From Heterotrichella gracilis (taxonomy: Eukaryota > Sar > Xanthophyceae > Tribonematales > Xanthonemataceae): a stretch of 64,000 nt of DNA. The notes below the pieces were generated by a model. That model ran no database searches and was not told the DNA's origin. It saw nothing but the letters and a program-made list of their open reading frames with translations. Position numbers and translations under genes: made by a program. This document shows positions 1 through 11,811 of this stretch, piece by piece (positions within the stretch are counted from its first letter, which is position 1; every line of letters begins with the position of its first letter). The DNA lies in assembly GCA_032358255.1 (NCBI GenBank), contig JAULBX010001003.1:62001-126000 (forward strand), given 5' to 3'.

Positions 1-174
1 GCATGTTAAAGTTGATGCAGATCATGGCGTTAGGTGAACCCTAAACCCTAGCCAGCTTGCCAAGCAGGTGGACGGAGCCAGACCACCTGGTGGCTCCAAA
101 AACAATGCCCAGCATACCCCATGACACTCCCCCTCAGCTCCAACCCTAGTAACCCCCTTCCCTCCCATCTCCAG

Positions 175-3100
175 GCACCACCGCCGTCCCCCTTGAGATC
201 CGCAAGGCCGCGCTGGGCTCCATGCGCCGCCTGCTACCGCGCATGCAGCTGTCGGGCCACGCATCGGCGGTGCTGCACCCCTTGCTTAGGGTTCTGGATG
301 GTCCCCACGACGAGCTGCGCAAGGATACCCTGGACACTGTGTGCTCGCTGGCGCCGGCGGTGGGGGCGGACTTTGTCATCTTTGTGCCCACCATTCGCAA
401 GGTGAGGGGGGTGGAACGGGTGGCTGGGGAGGGATTTGGTGCGATGGGGATGGTGGAGAATGTGTGTGCTCGCGGGGTGTGGCTGTGGGAGGGGAGGTCA
501 TACTCAACACTGCATTTTTTGATCAGGTTTTTATAGCCCACCAGGGGACTGAGTCAGCGTAATAAGGGTGTAGTGCTCAATCCCTTTTTTCCCTGCTCCC
601 AGATTGTGCAGCGCCACCGCCTGTCCCACGACCGCTTCAACCTGCTTGCCTCCAAGCTGCTCCTGTCAGAGCCCCCCTGCACCAGCGACGTGGAGGACTG
701 GGAGGCGGCCAACGCGTGGATGGATGACCTCATCCCGCCTGATGCCGATGCCGCGCTCAGGCTGCTGGCGGAGCCGGCAGGTGGGTGGAAAGTACCCTAA
801 TGCAGGGTTTAGGGTGTCTGGGGATATTACAATGCACATTTCTGGGGGGTGAACCCCATCTCAGGGTTTGGGGATGGCAATGGTTCATGATGCGGGTCCT
901 GCATGATAAATGTATTGCTAACCTCGTGAACTTGCGCCACTTCACAACAACGCCTGCACTGCAATGTCTATTGGCCATTCTCCCCAATACCACCACACCT
1001 GGCCTGACACCCATCTCCCGACCACCCCCCAGGCCCCCCCTCCGCCCAGCGCCATGTGGTTAACGAGGTGAGCCTGCGTCGCGCCTGGGAGAGCAGCCAG
1101 CGCAGCACCAAGGAGGACTGGGCGGAGTGGATGAGGCACTTTGCGGTGGAGCTGCTGCGGGAGAGCCCAAGCCCCGCGCTGAGGGAGTGCACGCGGCTGG
1201 CGCAGGTGGGGTCTAGGGTTTGGTTGAGGGTTTGGTTTGGGGTTTAGGGGTTGCGGTGGAGCTGCTACAGGATCTGCCTGTCTGGATGCAGCATGGCAAA
1301 AAATACGGGTTACATCAGCTCTCCCCCCCGTCTTATCTCAAATCCATTATCGCTTGCAGATGCAGCTGACCACAGTACTCACCTCTCCCCTTCCAATTTT
1401 ACAATCACCCTCCTCGTTTCTGGTTTTTACTCTACCCTCGCTCCAGCCTACCCCTGGCACATTCAACACCCATGTATCTCTCTCTCCCTCCCCGTCTCCC
1501 CCCTCCCCCTTCTCCTCCCCCCGCTGCAGATGCAGCCCACCATGGCCCGCGACCTCTTTCCCGCCGCCTTCGTCTCCTGCTGGTCAGAGCTGGAGGCGGG
1601 GGCGCAGGAGGCGCTGGTTCGCTCCCTTGAGGCCGCGCTCGCCTCCCCCACCATACCCCCTGAGATTGTGACCACGCTGCTCAACCTGGCGGAGTTCATG
1701 GAGCACGACGAGAAGAACCTGCCGCTGGACTACAGGTGAGGGTTTTGGGTAGGGTTTGGTTACAGTCTGGGGTAGGGTTTGGGGTCGGCATGTGAGGTGA
1801 GTTCATGGAGCACAACGGGAAGAGCCTGCCGTTGGACTACAGGTGAGAGGGTGGGTAGGGTCTGGTTAGGGTCCGAGGTCGGGTTAGGATTTAGGGTAGG
1901 GTCTGGGTAGGGTCTGGGTTTTGCTGTTAATCTGGCAGGTGCAGAGCTGGCGGATACTTTTGCTTGGCTACGCCCATTGCCCTTGCACCGTACAGGGCGC
2001 CCTGCAAAGATTTTGAAGCAAGCACCTCTGAACCATAAATCCCAGCACCATACCTTAGGCGCTCTGGCCAAGAAATGACATGCGTGTGCCAAGGCGCTGC
2101 ACTAGTAAATGCTCTGCCGCTGCCAGATTTTCCACACCATTTTTTTGTTTTTGAAAACCCGAATTCCGCCCTCCACAGGACCCTGGGCGCCCTTGCCGAG
2201 AAGTGCCACGCCTTTGCCAAGGCGCTGCACTACAAGGAGCTTGAGTTCCAGACCTCGCCTCAGACTGCGGTTGAGGCGCTCATCTCCATCAACAACCAGC
2301 TGCGGCAGCCCGAGGCGGCGGTGGGCATCCTCACCATCGCGCAGCAGCGGCTGCACATGGAGCTGAAGGAGTCCTGGTACGGACCCTAGCTAAGGGTATT
2401 TGCATATAACAAGTAGGGTATTTTCTAGGGCATACTCACCATCGCGCAGCAGCGACTGCACGTGGAACGAAAGGAGTCGTGGTAGGAACCCTAGCATTAG
2501 GGTATTTGCGCCTAGCGAGTAAGGTATATTTTGGGCGTGGTAAGATGTTGCCCTAACCCATTGGGCAACCATAACGATGCGCTTTAGGGTATATATTTCG
2601 TCGCCTACTGCATGGAGCTGGTATTGTTAAGAAGCCTAGGAAACGCCTCCACGGTGTCCATAGCCAATACCCCAGGCGTACATTCCGGCATCATTGGCAG
2701 CAGCATCGTAGTGTAACGCTCAACCCTTGGCTTTTGACGCACTCCCCCTCCCCCTCCACCCAGGTATGAGAAGCTGCACCGGTGGGAGGATGCGCTGGAG
2801 GCATATGAGCGCAAGCTGGCGGCAACACCCGCGAGCTCACCGGCACACGTGGAGGCGCAGCTGGGCAGGCTAAGGTAACGGTGTAGGGTTTAGGGTTTAG
2901 GTTTTAGGGAGGGAATGGGTGGCGGGGAACAGGCTCACCGGCACACGGGGAAGCACAGCTGGGCAGGCTGAGGTGAGGGTGTAGGGTGTAGGGTTTAGGG
3001 TGGGAATGGGTGGTCTACCATTGCTGCACATCGGCCCTGGATTGCTGTCACCAACACAGCCATCAACCCACCCTCGCCGCCCTGCACAGCCCTGCCGCCC

Positions 3101-6100
3101 CCCCTCACCCCCCCACCACGCACACCCTGCCGCAGGTCCATCGCCGAGTGTGAGGCGCCAAAACCCTAAAACCTGATCCTTAAACCCTAAACCCCGCCCC
3201 ACAGGTCCCTGGGCGCCCTGGCTGAGTGGGAAGCGCTGAGCAAGCGATGCGCCAGCGAGTGGCGCCTGGTGGAGCCACATGTGCGCAGGGAGATGGCGCC
3301 CGTGGCTGCGCACGCCGCCTGGCACATGGGCCAATGGGGGGCGATGGCGGAGTATGTGGGGGCCATGAGCAGTAGCGGGAATGCTGAGAATTCTGTTGGG
3401 TCGTTCCTGCACGCCGTGCTGTCTGTGCGGCAGGGGGAGTACGACAGGGCGAGAGGTGAGGGGGGTGGGGCGAGGGATGGGGTGGGGAGGACAGTGTGAG
3501 TGGCGCCTCTTGTTGAGTGTCAATGGGAGGTGATGGGGGCGCATGGCAGAGGAGCACATTTTGCTGAGGAGGAGGAGATGGTAGCTACATGGCATTCCAA
3601 CATTCCCAACATTGGCCTCAACTGCGCCTCACACCGTCTTTGATATTACAAGAACCTGTTATATCTTAAGCGTCTCTGTCATCCCACCCCCTGCCCTCCC
3701 GCTCCCCACCCTCAACCCTCCCCAACAGTAGCATCCATTTGTAAGTGTCCTCACACCCCTGCACTTCCCTCTCCCCCTCACTCTCCACTCCATGTGTAGC
3801 GCTCTCGCAAGCTGCCATGGCCTTCAATTTTTTTAGTGTCCTCCCCCCCTGCCCTCCCCCTCCGTCAGTCCACATGAGCACTCCCGCGAGTCGCCATGGC
3901 CCTCACAACAAATTCAAATATCTTCAAAGTTCCCTTTTTTTAAGTGTCCTGGCACCCCTCCCCTCCCCCCCTCAGTCCACATGGAGCGCTCCCGTGAGCT
4001 GCCATGGCCAAAATGACTTGTAAATGTCCTCACACCCCTGCTCCCCCCCCCACCCTCAGTCCACGTGGAGCGCTCCCGCGAGCTGCTGGGCACCGAGCTG
4101 GCTGCGCTAGTGGGCGAGAGCTACGAGCGCGCCTACATGGACATGGTGCGCGTGCAGCAGCTGACGGAGCTGGAGGAGGTCATTGACTACTCGCTGGCGC
4201 CCCTGCTGTGCAACGGTAAGGGTGGGGGGGGGGGGGGATGGGCCGTAGGGGGGGGGGGGTTGGTCCCTGACTAGTCGCTGGCGCCGCTGCTGTGCCATGG
4301 TAAGGGTTGGTGCGGGTCGGGTCTGAGATGTGAAGGGCAATTGTTTTGCGACGGGGGGCACTTCCTGTGGGTTTGGGGACGCAGCTGTCTTTTTACTCAT
4401 CATACAACCTGCAACACCATCTAACTTGAAATAAACGAACCATTTGTATACAAAAGGAGTATCACTGTGTATTGGGCTGTAGAAAACGTGCACAAGACAC
4501 CTCAATATTCTTGGAATGCCTTTGAACATCTGCAATCTTCCCAAACCCCTACCCAAGTCCTGCACCCCTTGCAGGGGACGCCGCCGCCGCCGAGGCCCGC
4601 CGAGCCCTCACACGCGACATCTGGCGGGGCCGCCTGCGGGGCGTGCAGCGCAATGTGGAGGTGTGGCAGGCGCTGCTGTCTGTGCGGTCGCTGGTGCTGC
4701 CGCTGCAGCAGGACCAGGCCTCGTGGCTCAAGTTTGCCACGCTGTGTAGGAAGCAAGGGAGGGTGAGGTGCGTGGCGGGGGCGGGAGTTGGAGTTGGAGT
4801 TGACGGGGGTTGGAGTTGACGGGGTTTGGAATCGTTGGGAGGGGTGGGGAAACGGACTTTTTGTTGAAGCAAAGCGTGCGATGCAGGTTTTGATGGAGGT
4901 CATGGCGGCAGCGCACTGCAGTGAAAACATGAAAAAAGAATTGGGGAAAGGGTATAAATCATGGGAATTAAACAACTTGAATGATGGGGAAAGCAGGACC
5001 ATAGGCATCCTTTTCCGCGGGGCCACAACCTGCACATCCCGCCTCCCCTGACCCGCCTCCCCCACCCGCAGGCAAAGCCGCCGCACCCTCCTCCAGTTGC
5101 TTGATTACAACCCCCTGGACATTCGCTCGGAGGGGACGCCAGGGTATGGCGCGGGCTCGGGTGCACCCACAGTCATGTTTGGCTTTCTGAAGCACCTGTG
5201 GGCGACTGGGGACCACAACGAGGCGTTCCACAGGTGAGGGGTTGGGATGGGGTGATGGCAGGGTTTGTGTAAGTTGGTGGGAGGGTTCCCTGATGAGACG
5301 GGGGTATGCACATGAGTTTGTATTGGTTGCTTGCCTCCCGATTCTTTGTGCTGGGTCCATGCCCAGGCTCGTGTGTTGGAACGGGGCATGCGGGTTGGTG
5401 TTGCAACTAGAAAAACAGCACAATTAGTGATACATCTCCTACCACCTCATGCCTCACCACCACCACCTCCACCACCACCACCACCACCATCGGTCCCAAA
5501 ACCCATGGCCGCTCATCCCTTCCACTCCCTCCCCCTACATCCTCCTGCACCCACCCCACCCCACCAACTCCCCACCCACCCACCCCGCAGGCTGGTTGAG
5601 CTAGCGGAGGAAACCCTAACCCTGCCCCCCGAGAAACCCCCACTGGACATCACTGCGGGGCAGGTGCTCCCAGGGCTCATGGGATCAATCCAGGCGGCAA
5701 CTGCCATCCCTGGTCAGGCCTCCACCTACACGCACCCCCTGGCGGCCAGGGTGCACCTGCGGCTGGGGCTGTGGCGCTGGGCCATATCGGAGGTGAGGAC
5801 TAGGGCTTTTAGTAAGGGTTTTGGTAGAATTTTGGGCGATGGTTATGCATAGGGTGCACCTGCAGCTGGAGCTGGGGTGCTGGGCATATCAGAGGTGGGT
5901 GCTAGGGTTTGTGATAGGGTTTTGGGCTAGGGTTTCGGATAGGACGAGGAGATGACTGACAAGGTAATGCATCGCGTGGTGCAGGAGGTGTCTACCTTAC
6001 CAGCCCAACTTTACCTCCACCCCACTGCCGCCATCCCAAAAGAAAACTGTCACCCTCTTAACCACACAGCAGACGACCCATCCCCTCATGTGACTCATTA

Positions 6101-9100
6101 TCAAAACACCTCACCCCACCCGCAGGAGATGACTGACGAGGTCATCCGGCGCGCCCTTGAGGAGATGTCCACCTCCACCCGCACTGCACCCGAGTGGGGC
6201 AAGGCCTGGCACCACTGGGCGCTGTTCCACGTGGCGGCCATGGACCACTACGCAAAGGTGCACGATGCAGCGGGGGCGCAGCGCCACGTGGCGCCAGCGG
6301 TGACCGGCTTCTTCAGGAGCGTGGCGCTGAGCCAGAAGAACGCGGGTGGGTGGTGGTGGTGGTGGGTGGGGTAGGGTGTGGTGGTGATGTGGAGTGGTGA
6401 TGGTGGTGGTGCAAGGAAGATCATCGTTTTGGGATGGGGTTGGTAAGGGTCTAAAAGTTCAAGCTGAAGTCAGCTGCACATCTTGCCCATGTACGTGCAT
6501 TTCACTCTCCCATTTGTGAACCAATACCCCGCCATCATGTAGACCAGAACCCCCATGACATCCCCTCCTGACACCCCCCATCCCCATCCCCCCCCTCCAG
6601 GTGCCGCCGGTACCACCAACCTGTCCCTCCAGGACATCCTGCGCCTGCTCACCCTGTGGTTCACACACGGCAGCACACCGGACGTGGAGCTTGCCCTAGA
6701 GCAGGGCTTTGACAGGGTGGCAATTGACACATGGCTGGTGGTCATTCCACAGGTGCGGGGCAAACCTTAGGTTTGGCTTTGGGGTTTCAGTTGTGGTTAC
6801 GTAGCCATAGATACCTGGCTGGTGGTCATACTACGGTACATGTGGGGCGCACCCTAAGGGTCTAGCGTAGGTTTTCATTTTAGGTTGTCATGTTGCTTTT
6901 TCCCTAGGTTTTCTGAGCACCCTTGCTTCCCCCTCCCATACAAGCACCCCCTTGCACACTCCCTACAAACACCCTCCCACCCCCCCCCGCAGGTCATCGC
7001 CCGCATCCACACACCCACCATTCCGGTGCGCCGCCTCATCCACACCCTGCTTGTGCGCATTGGCAAGCACCACCCGCAGGCGCTCATGTACCCGCTGCTG
7101 GTGGCCACCAAGAGCCAGAGCAACGTGCGGCGGGCAGCGGCTATGGCGGTGATGGACAACGTGCGACAGAGCTACCCCACACTGGTCGAGCAGGCGCAGC
7201 TGGTAAGAGGGTGGTATACAGGGTTTTGGACAAATCCCGCTATTTTGCTGCGTTTACAGCGGGTACAAAGCTTTGGTCCTAGTGTCAGGGTATAGTTATT
7301 GCCCTAGGAGGGTTTTATGTATGGGCTGTGATGGACAACGAGCTACCCCACCCTGGTGGAGCAGGCGCAGCTGGTAAGGGGTTGATATCATGACAAATAG
7401 GGGTTACGGTTGGGTGTCTAGGGTTTGGGGCCAGGTTTTCAAGGGTTTAGGGTAGCTGTGATGACAACGTGCGATAGAGCTACCCCACCCTGGTGGAGCA
7501 GGCGCAGCTGGTGAGGGGTGGTGAGGTTTTGGGGTTGGGTGTTCGGGGGTTTAGGGCGATGATGGACAACATGAAGCAGGGCTGCCCCACACCGGCCCAG
7601 GCTCCAATCAAATCCACGGCTTTCTGTACGTTGCCAAACCCTGCTTAAAACCTACCAAACTCCTCGCAAACCCCACAGGTGAGCGGCGAGCTGATGCGCA
7701 TGGCGATTAGCTCCAATTGCCCTTTTCAAACCCTACCATACCCTACCAAAACCCTGTTGGCAAACCTCCACCCACCCCACCCCACCCGCGCAGGATCGGC
7801 GAGCTGATCCGCACGGCTGGAAGTTCTAATTCCCCTTCCAAACCCTACCAAGCCCATTTCAAACCCTATCAAAACCCCTGTCAAAACCCTGCAAACCCCC
7901 CCTTTGCAGGTGAGCGGTGAGCTGATCCGCATGGCCATCCTGTGGCACGAGCAGTGGCACGAGGCGCTTGAGGAGGCCTCAAGGCTGTACTTTGGGGAGA
8001 GCAACGTGGTGGGCATGCTGGGTGTGCTGCTGCCGCTGCATCAGATGATGGACACGCAGGGGCCGCACACGCTCAAGGAGATTGCCTTCGTACAGGTGAG
8101 GGGTTGGAGAGGGATATTGTGCTTGTCAAGCTTGATTATTTTAGTGTTTCTTCCAGTTAATAGTTCAAAATCAATTTGTTGATAAGCACTAGTTAGCTAT
8201 GAAAGTGGAATAATTGCTGGCTTGAAACATATTTACCAAAAAAATCAACCGAGACCAACTCCCCCCCACACACACACACACACGCACACTCTCCTTCCCT
8301 CCAGGCATATGGGCGCGCGTACGACTGGTGCATCAAGTACCAGACCTGAAAGCATCTAGCTTGATCTAACCTGATTTAAGCCAGTCGAATTCCAATCAAA
8401 ACCAATTCTCCTGCCCCCCAGGCCTATGGCCGCGAGCTGCAGGAGGCGTACGACTGGTGCATCAAGTACCAGACCAGCCGCAAGGACTCTGACCTGCACC
8501 AGGCCTGGGACCTGTACTACCACGTATTCAAGAGAATCAACAAGCAGCTGCCCAGCCTCACCGTGCTGGAGCTGCAGTACGTGGCGCCCGCACTGGTCAG
8601 GGCACAGGTGAGGGTTTGATGTAGGGTTTGGGTAGGGGTTGGTTGGTGGCATGGTAGGGCTCAGTACGTAGCGCCTGCGCTGGTCAGGGCACAGGTGAGG
8701 GGCCGGGCAGGGTTTGCAGTAGGGTTTGGGATGAGGACGGTGCCAGGGCTACAATATGGTCTGGTAAGACTTTGGAAGGGGTTGGATGGAGGCTGGAGTA
8801 AGTGGCACACTTGCGGTTCTTGGCACATGAAGGGCTTGCAGCCAAAGCAACAAGCTGTGATCAATGCACAACCCTTGTGCCTGCAGTGGCAGGATCTAAA
8901 CAAGCAGGGTCCATACCTCACAATCCCCCAACCCCCGCCAACCGTTTTTGCTCCATCCCCAGGGCCTGGAGCTTGCTGTCCCCGGAACCTACATCGTTGG
9001 CGAGCCGCTTGTCACCATCGCCGCCTTTGCGCCTCAGCTCCAGGTGATCACATCCAAGCAGCGGCCGAGGAAGCTGACTATCCAGGGGTCGGATGGGGCG

Positions 9101-11811
9101 GAGTATGTGTTCCTGCTCAAGGTGAGGAGGATTGTTTTGTGGAAGGGGAGGTCTGATGGCCAAAATGAGTTGAGGCCACACAAAAATGGGAAGATGATAT
9201 CCCAAAATTTATGTAAATTTACAGGAAATTTTGGGCTTGTAATACTGACAAAAGAAAATATATCGCAAAACACTTTTGCATTTTTTGTCAGTTTTAATTG
9301 GATTATTTATGTCCATCGTGCCCTCACACCCCTTCCTCAACCTTTGTAGGGTCACGAGGACCTTCGCCAGGACGAGCGCGTGATGCAGCTGTTTGGCCTG
9401 GTCAACACTATGCTCACCATGGACAGGATCACTGCGGAGAGGGACCTCAGCATCGCGCGGTTTGCAGTCATACCGCTGTCGCCAAACTCAGGTGGGTGCT
9501 GCGGGTTGGCTGGACAACACCACTATTTGCTACTGGGGTTTACTCCCGTTGTCAATTCTGATGGGCTCATATGATTGGATTGGGCCTAGAATGTGCTCTC
9601 CTGTGCATACTCTGCGATCTGGCCTCCCTGGATGCCATGTGGTCTGTGTGACATCGGGACGACCTAGCCAGGATCCATCCCAACTGTGACATCCTAAAGC
9701 CCACCGCCCAAACCCTACTGGACCAAACCCTCACCCGCAGGCCTGATCGGCTGGGTGCCCAACTGCGACACCCTTCACGCGCTGATCAAGGAGTACCGCG
9801 AGGTGCGCAAGATCCCGCTCAACTGGGAGCACCGCCTCATGCTGGGCATGGCGCCCGACTACGACAACCTCACCATCATACAGAAGGTGGAGGTGTTTGA
9901 CCACGCGATAGAGTCCACGCCAGGTCAGTGAGGGGAGGGGGTGGGGGTATTGTGGCGGGGGTGGTGGCGCCTTGGTTGTAAGGCTTTTGGACTTTGGCAT
10001 GCGTTCGTCTTGCATAGTTGTGCTGCAATGCCATCAAGATGCAGACAACCCTCATAAAATCTGCCAAAACCCGGAACCCTGTGCGCAAGTCCCTCAGCCC
10101 CCAGCCCTTGCAGCAAACTTCCAAAACCCTAACCCCATACCCTGGGCAACCTCACTGCACCCGGCAACTCCCACCCTTACCTCATCTGCCACAACCCCTA
10201 ACCCTGTACCCTTGCCACCGCAGGCGACGACCTGCACCGCGTGCTGTGGCTCAAGTCGCGCAACTCGGAGGCCTGGCTGGACCGGCGCACCAACTACGTA
10301 CGCAGCTGCGCAGTCATGTCAATGACAGGGTACCTGCTGGGGCTGGGCGACAGGCACCCCTCCAACCTCATGCTGGATAGGTACTCCGGCAAGCTGCTCC
10401 ACATTGACTTTGGGGACTGCTTCGAGGCCAGCATGCACAGGGACAAGTTCCCTGAGCGGGTGCACTTCCGGCTGACGCGCATGATGGTCAAGGCGATGGA
10501 GGTGTCCGGGGTGGAGGGGAACTTCAGGTGGGTGGGGTGGGAGATGCAGGGTGGGAGGGGGATTGGTGTGTGTGTGTGTTGGGGTGGTCACGGTGACGAA
10601 TAAGGGGGGTGGGCATGCGTTTAGGACGGTGTGCTGCACTCCCTTTCGTTTAACCCCCTCCTCAACCCATCACGCCCACACCCCACCCACCTACAAAAAA
10701 TGCCATCATTTTGGATTATTTTATAATAGCAGGATTTTTTTGTGAGCAATTATAGTATATTTTAGTCTATAATATTATTTTACTGCATTTTCCCCCTGCA
10801 GGTTCACGTGTGAGAACGTGATGCGCGTGCTGCGCTCCAACAAGGACAGCGTGATGGCCATGCTGGAGGCGTTTGTGCACGACCCGCTCATCAACTGGAG
10901 GCTGCTCAAGGCGGATGGACACGCGCCAGACGCAGCAGGTGGGTGGGGAAATGGGGCATGGGGGGGATCTAGAAAGCGTGTGCTATCTAAAGGTTGAGTG
11001 CTCTGCATCTACTTGTGTGTAGGCACAGCATCAGCACGCACCCGGCAGTGGCTCTCGGCCCCGCCATATGCACAATGGTGCAATTGCTCTGCCGCCCTTT
11101 GGGCGGAAGCTCTGATCCCTGAAATGACCCGCCTCCCTTTTGCCTTCCCCCGCAGGCCAAAGTACCCCTGCAGGTGGCACCCCTGCTGGTCCTGATGGCC
11201 CCCTGTCTTCCTCCCCTCCTGTGCACCACATTGGGCATGAGCCTCCTCGGCCGGAGCACCTGCACCCCAAGGGTATGACCTGCACCGCAAAACCCTAGCC
11301 TCAGTTGTTAGTTCAATCACTTGCGTTGTAACAGTACAGAAGCGCAATGTGCTTTGCGCCAGCCAGCTCTGCCCTGTGCCTGCCACTGAAAAAAAAACTG
11401 CGTTGTCCCGGTCAACACTGTTACAATTAGCAGCGGCAGCATATGAGTCCCAAACACTAGGTCCTAAACCCTAAAACCCCGCATGGCTACTCACCTTCCC
11501 CTCAATCCGCTGCACAATTTCAACAAACATCACTGCAATTCTAACCCCCTACGCCACCCCCATTGCCATGCATAACCCTGACCCTCCCTCCTCCACGCCC
11601 AGGCGACACCGCCGAGGTCCTGAACGAGCGCGCGGTGGCGGTCATGAAGCGCATGAGCGACAAGCTCACGGGGCGCGACTTTGCGCACGACGGCCTGCCA
11701 TCCACCCCCGAACCCGACGGCGTGCACCTCCAGGTGCAGCGCCTGATCATGAATGCAACCAGCCACGAGAACCTGTGCCAGTCGTACATCGGCTGGTGCC
11801 CCTTCTGGTGA
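175..11811 (+). CDS. TOR: Target of rapamycin (TOR) Ser/Thr kinase, C-terminal part, multi-exon
   Basis: PI3K-related protein kinase that couples nutrient status to growth as the core of TORC1. The 5' part lies outside the window. Approximate exons: 175-401, 602-780, 1032-1206, 1530-1734, 2179-2375, 2764-2876, 3205-3453, 4061-4213, 4576-4764, 5072-5232, 5591-5791, 6126-6343, 6601-6751, 6994-7203, 7910-8094, 8422-8608, 8963-9120, 9350-9490, 9741-9923, 10224-10526, 10801-10938, 11174-11272, 11603-11811. In order they encode HEAT repeats ([16 protein letters not shown]), the FAT region ([24 protein letters not shown]), the FRB domain ([30 protein letters not shown]), the kinase domain with catalytic loop [12 protein letters not shown] and metal-binding HIDFGD, and a FATC tail ending YIGWCPFW before TGA at 11809-11811. 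The FRB domain and the FATC ending separate it from ATM, ATR and SMG1. Exon edges were chosen by GT-AG sites and frame, so a few may be off by some codons. Introns hold many copies of exon edges. Confidence 0.96.
2400..3010 (+). repeat. Donor-side exon echoes in two adjacent TOR introns
   Basis: After the exon ending near 2375, a degenerate copy of its last 55 bases lies at about 2430-2485; it carries a stop in place of the exon's last residues. After the exon ending near 2876, positions 2930-3005 repeat that exon's last 40 bases plus the first 30 bases of the intron, including the gtgtagggtttaggg tract. The repeat unit therefore crosses the 5' splice site. Similar single copies follow exons at 1798-1860, 4262-4300, 5845-5895, 6800-6850 and 8664-8700. 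Confidence 0.8.
3737..4090 (+). repeat. Four-copy tandem array of a 3' splice site plus exon start in TOR
   Basis: Four imperfect units of about 80-110 bases begin near 3737, 3833, 3943 and 4022. Each runs aagtgtcctcacacccctg, then a C/T-rich tract, then (c)tcagtccac(a/g)tg and gagcgctcccgcgagct. The last unit is the true acceptor and start of the TOR exon at about 4061. The earlier three are degenerate copies ending in gccatggcc. Two of them keep a tcag acceptor. Confidence 0.85.
7310..7830 (+). repeat. Array of exon-edge copies on both sides of a TOR intron
   Basis: Downstream of the exon ending at about 7203 there are two further degraded copies of its last 50 bases with donor (about 7325-7375 and 7445-7515) and a third, weaker one near 7556-7600. 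Upstream of the FRB exon at 7910 there are two degraded copies of that exon's start (gagcggcgagctgatgcgc near 7680 and atcggcgagctgatccgca near 7795). The intron is thus built largely from copies of its two flanking exon edges. Confidence 0.8.
8304..8349 (+). pseudogene. Decoy exon: truncated copy of the FRB exon start with in-frame stop
   Basis: Preceded by a C/T-rich tract and ccag, this segment copies the start of the real exon at 8422 but lacks 12 internal bases (the codons for the ELQE stretch) and ends in TGA at about 8347-8349. In the frame set by the upstream exon it would read [14 protein letters not shown] then stop. Use of this acceptor would truncate TOR inside the FRB domain. I treat it as a non-functional duplicate. 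Confidence 0.75.

Noticed and set aside
42-55. Telomere-like CCCTAAA tracts as evidence of a chromosome end
   Set aside because: The motifs are short, degenerate and scattered in introns throughout the window, so they do not mark a telomere here.
9034-9349. AT-rich frames inside a TOR intron
   Set aside because: They lie between two well-fitted TOR exons and show no conservation that I can see.
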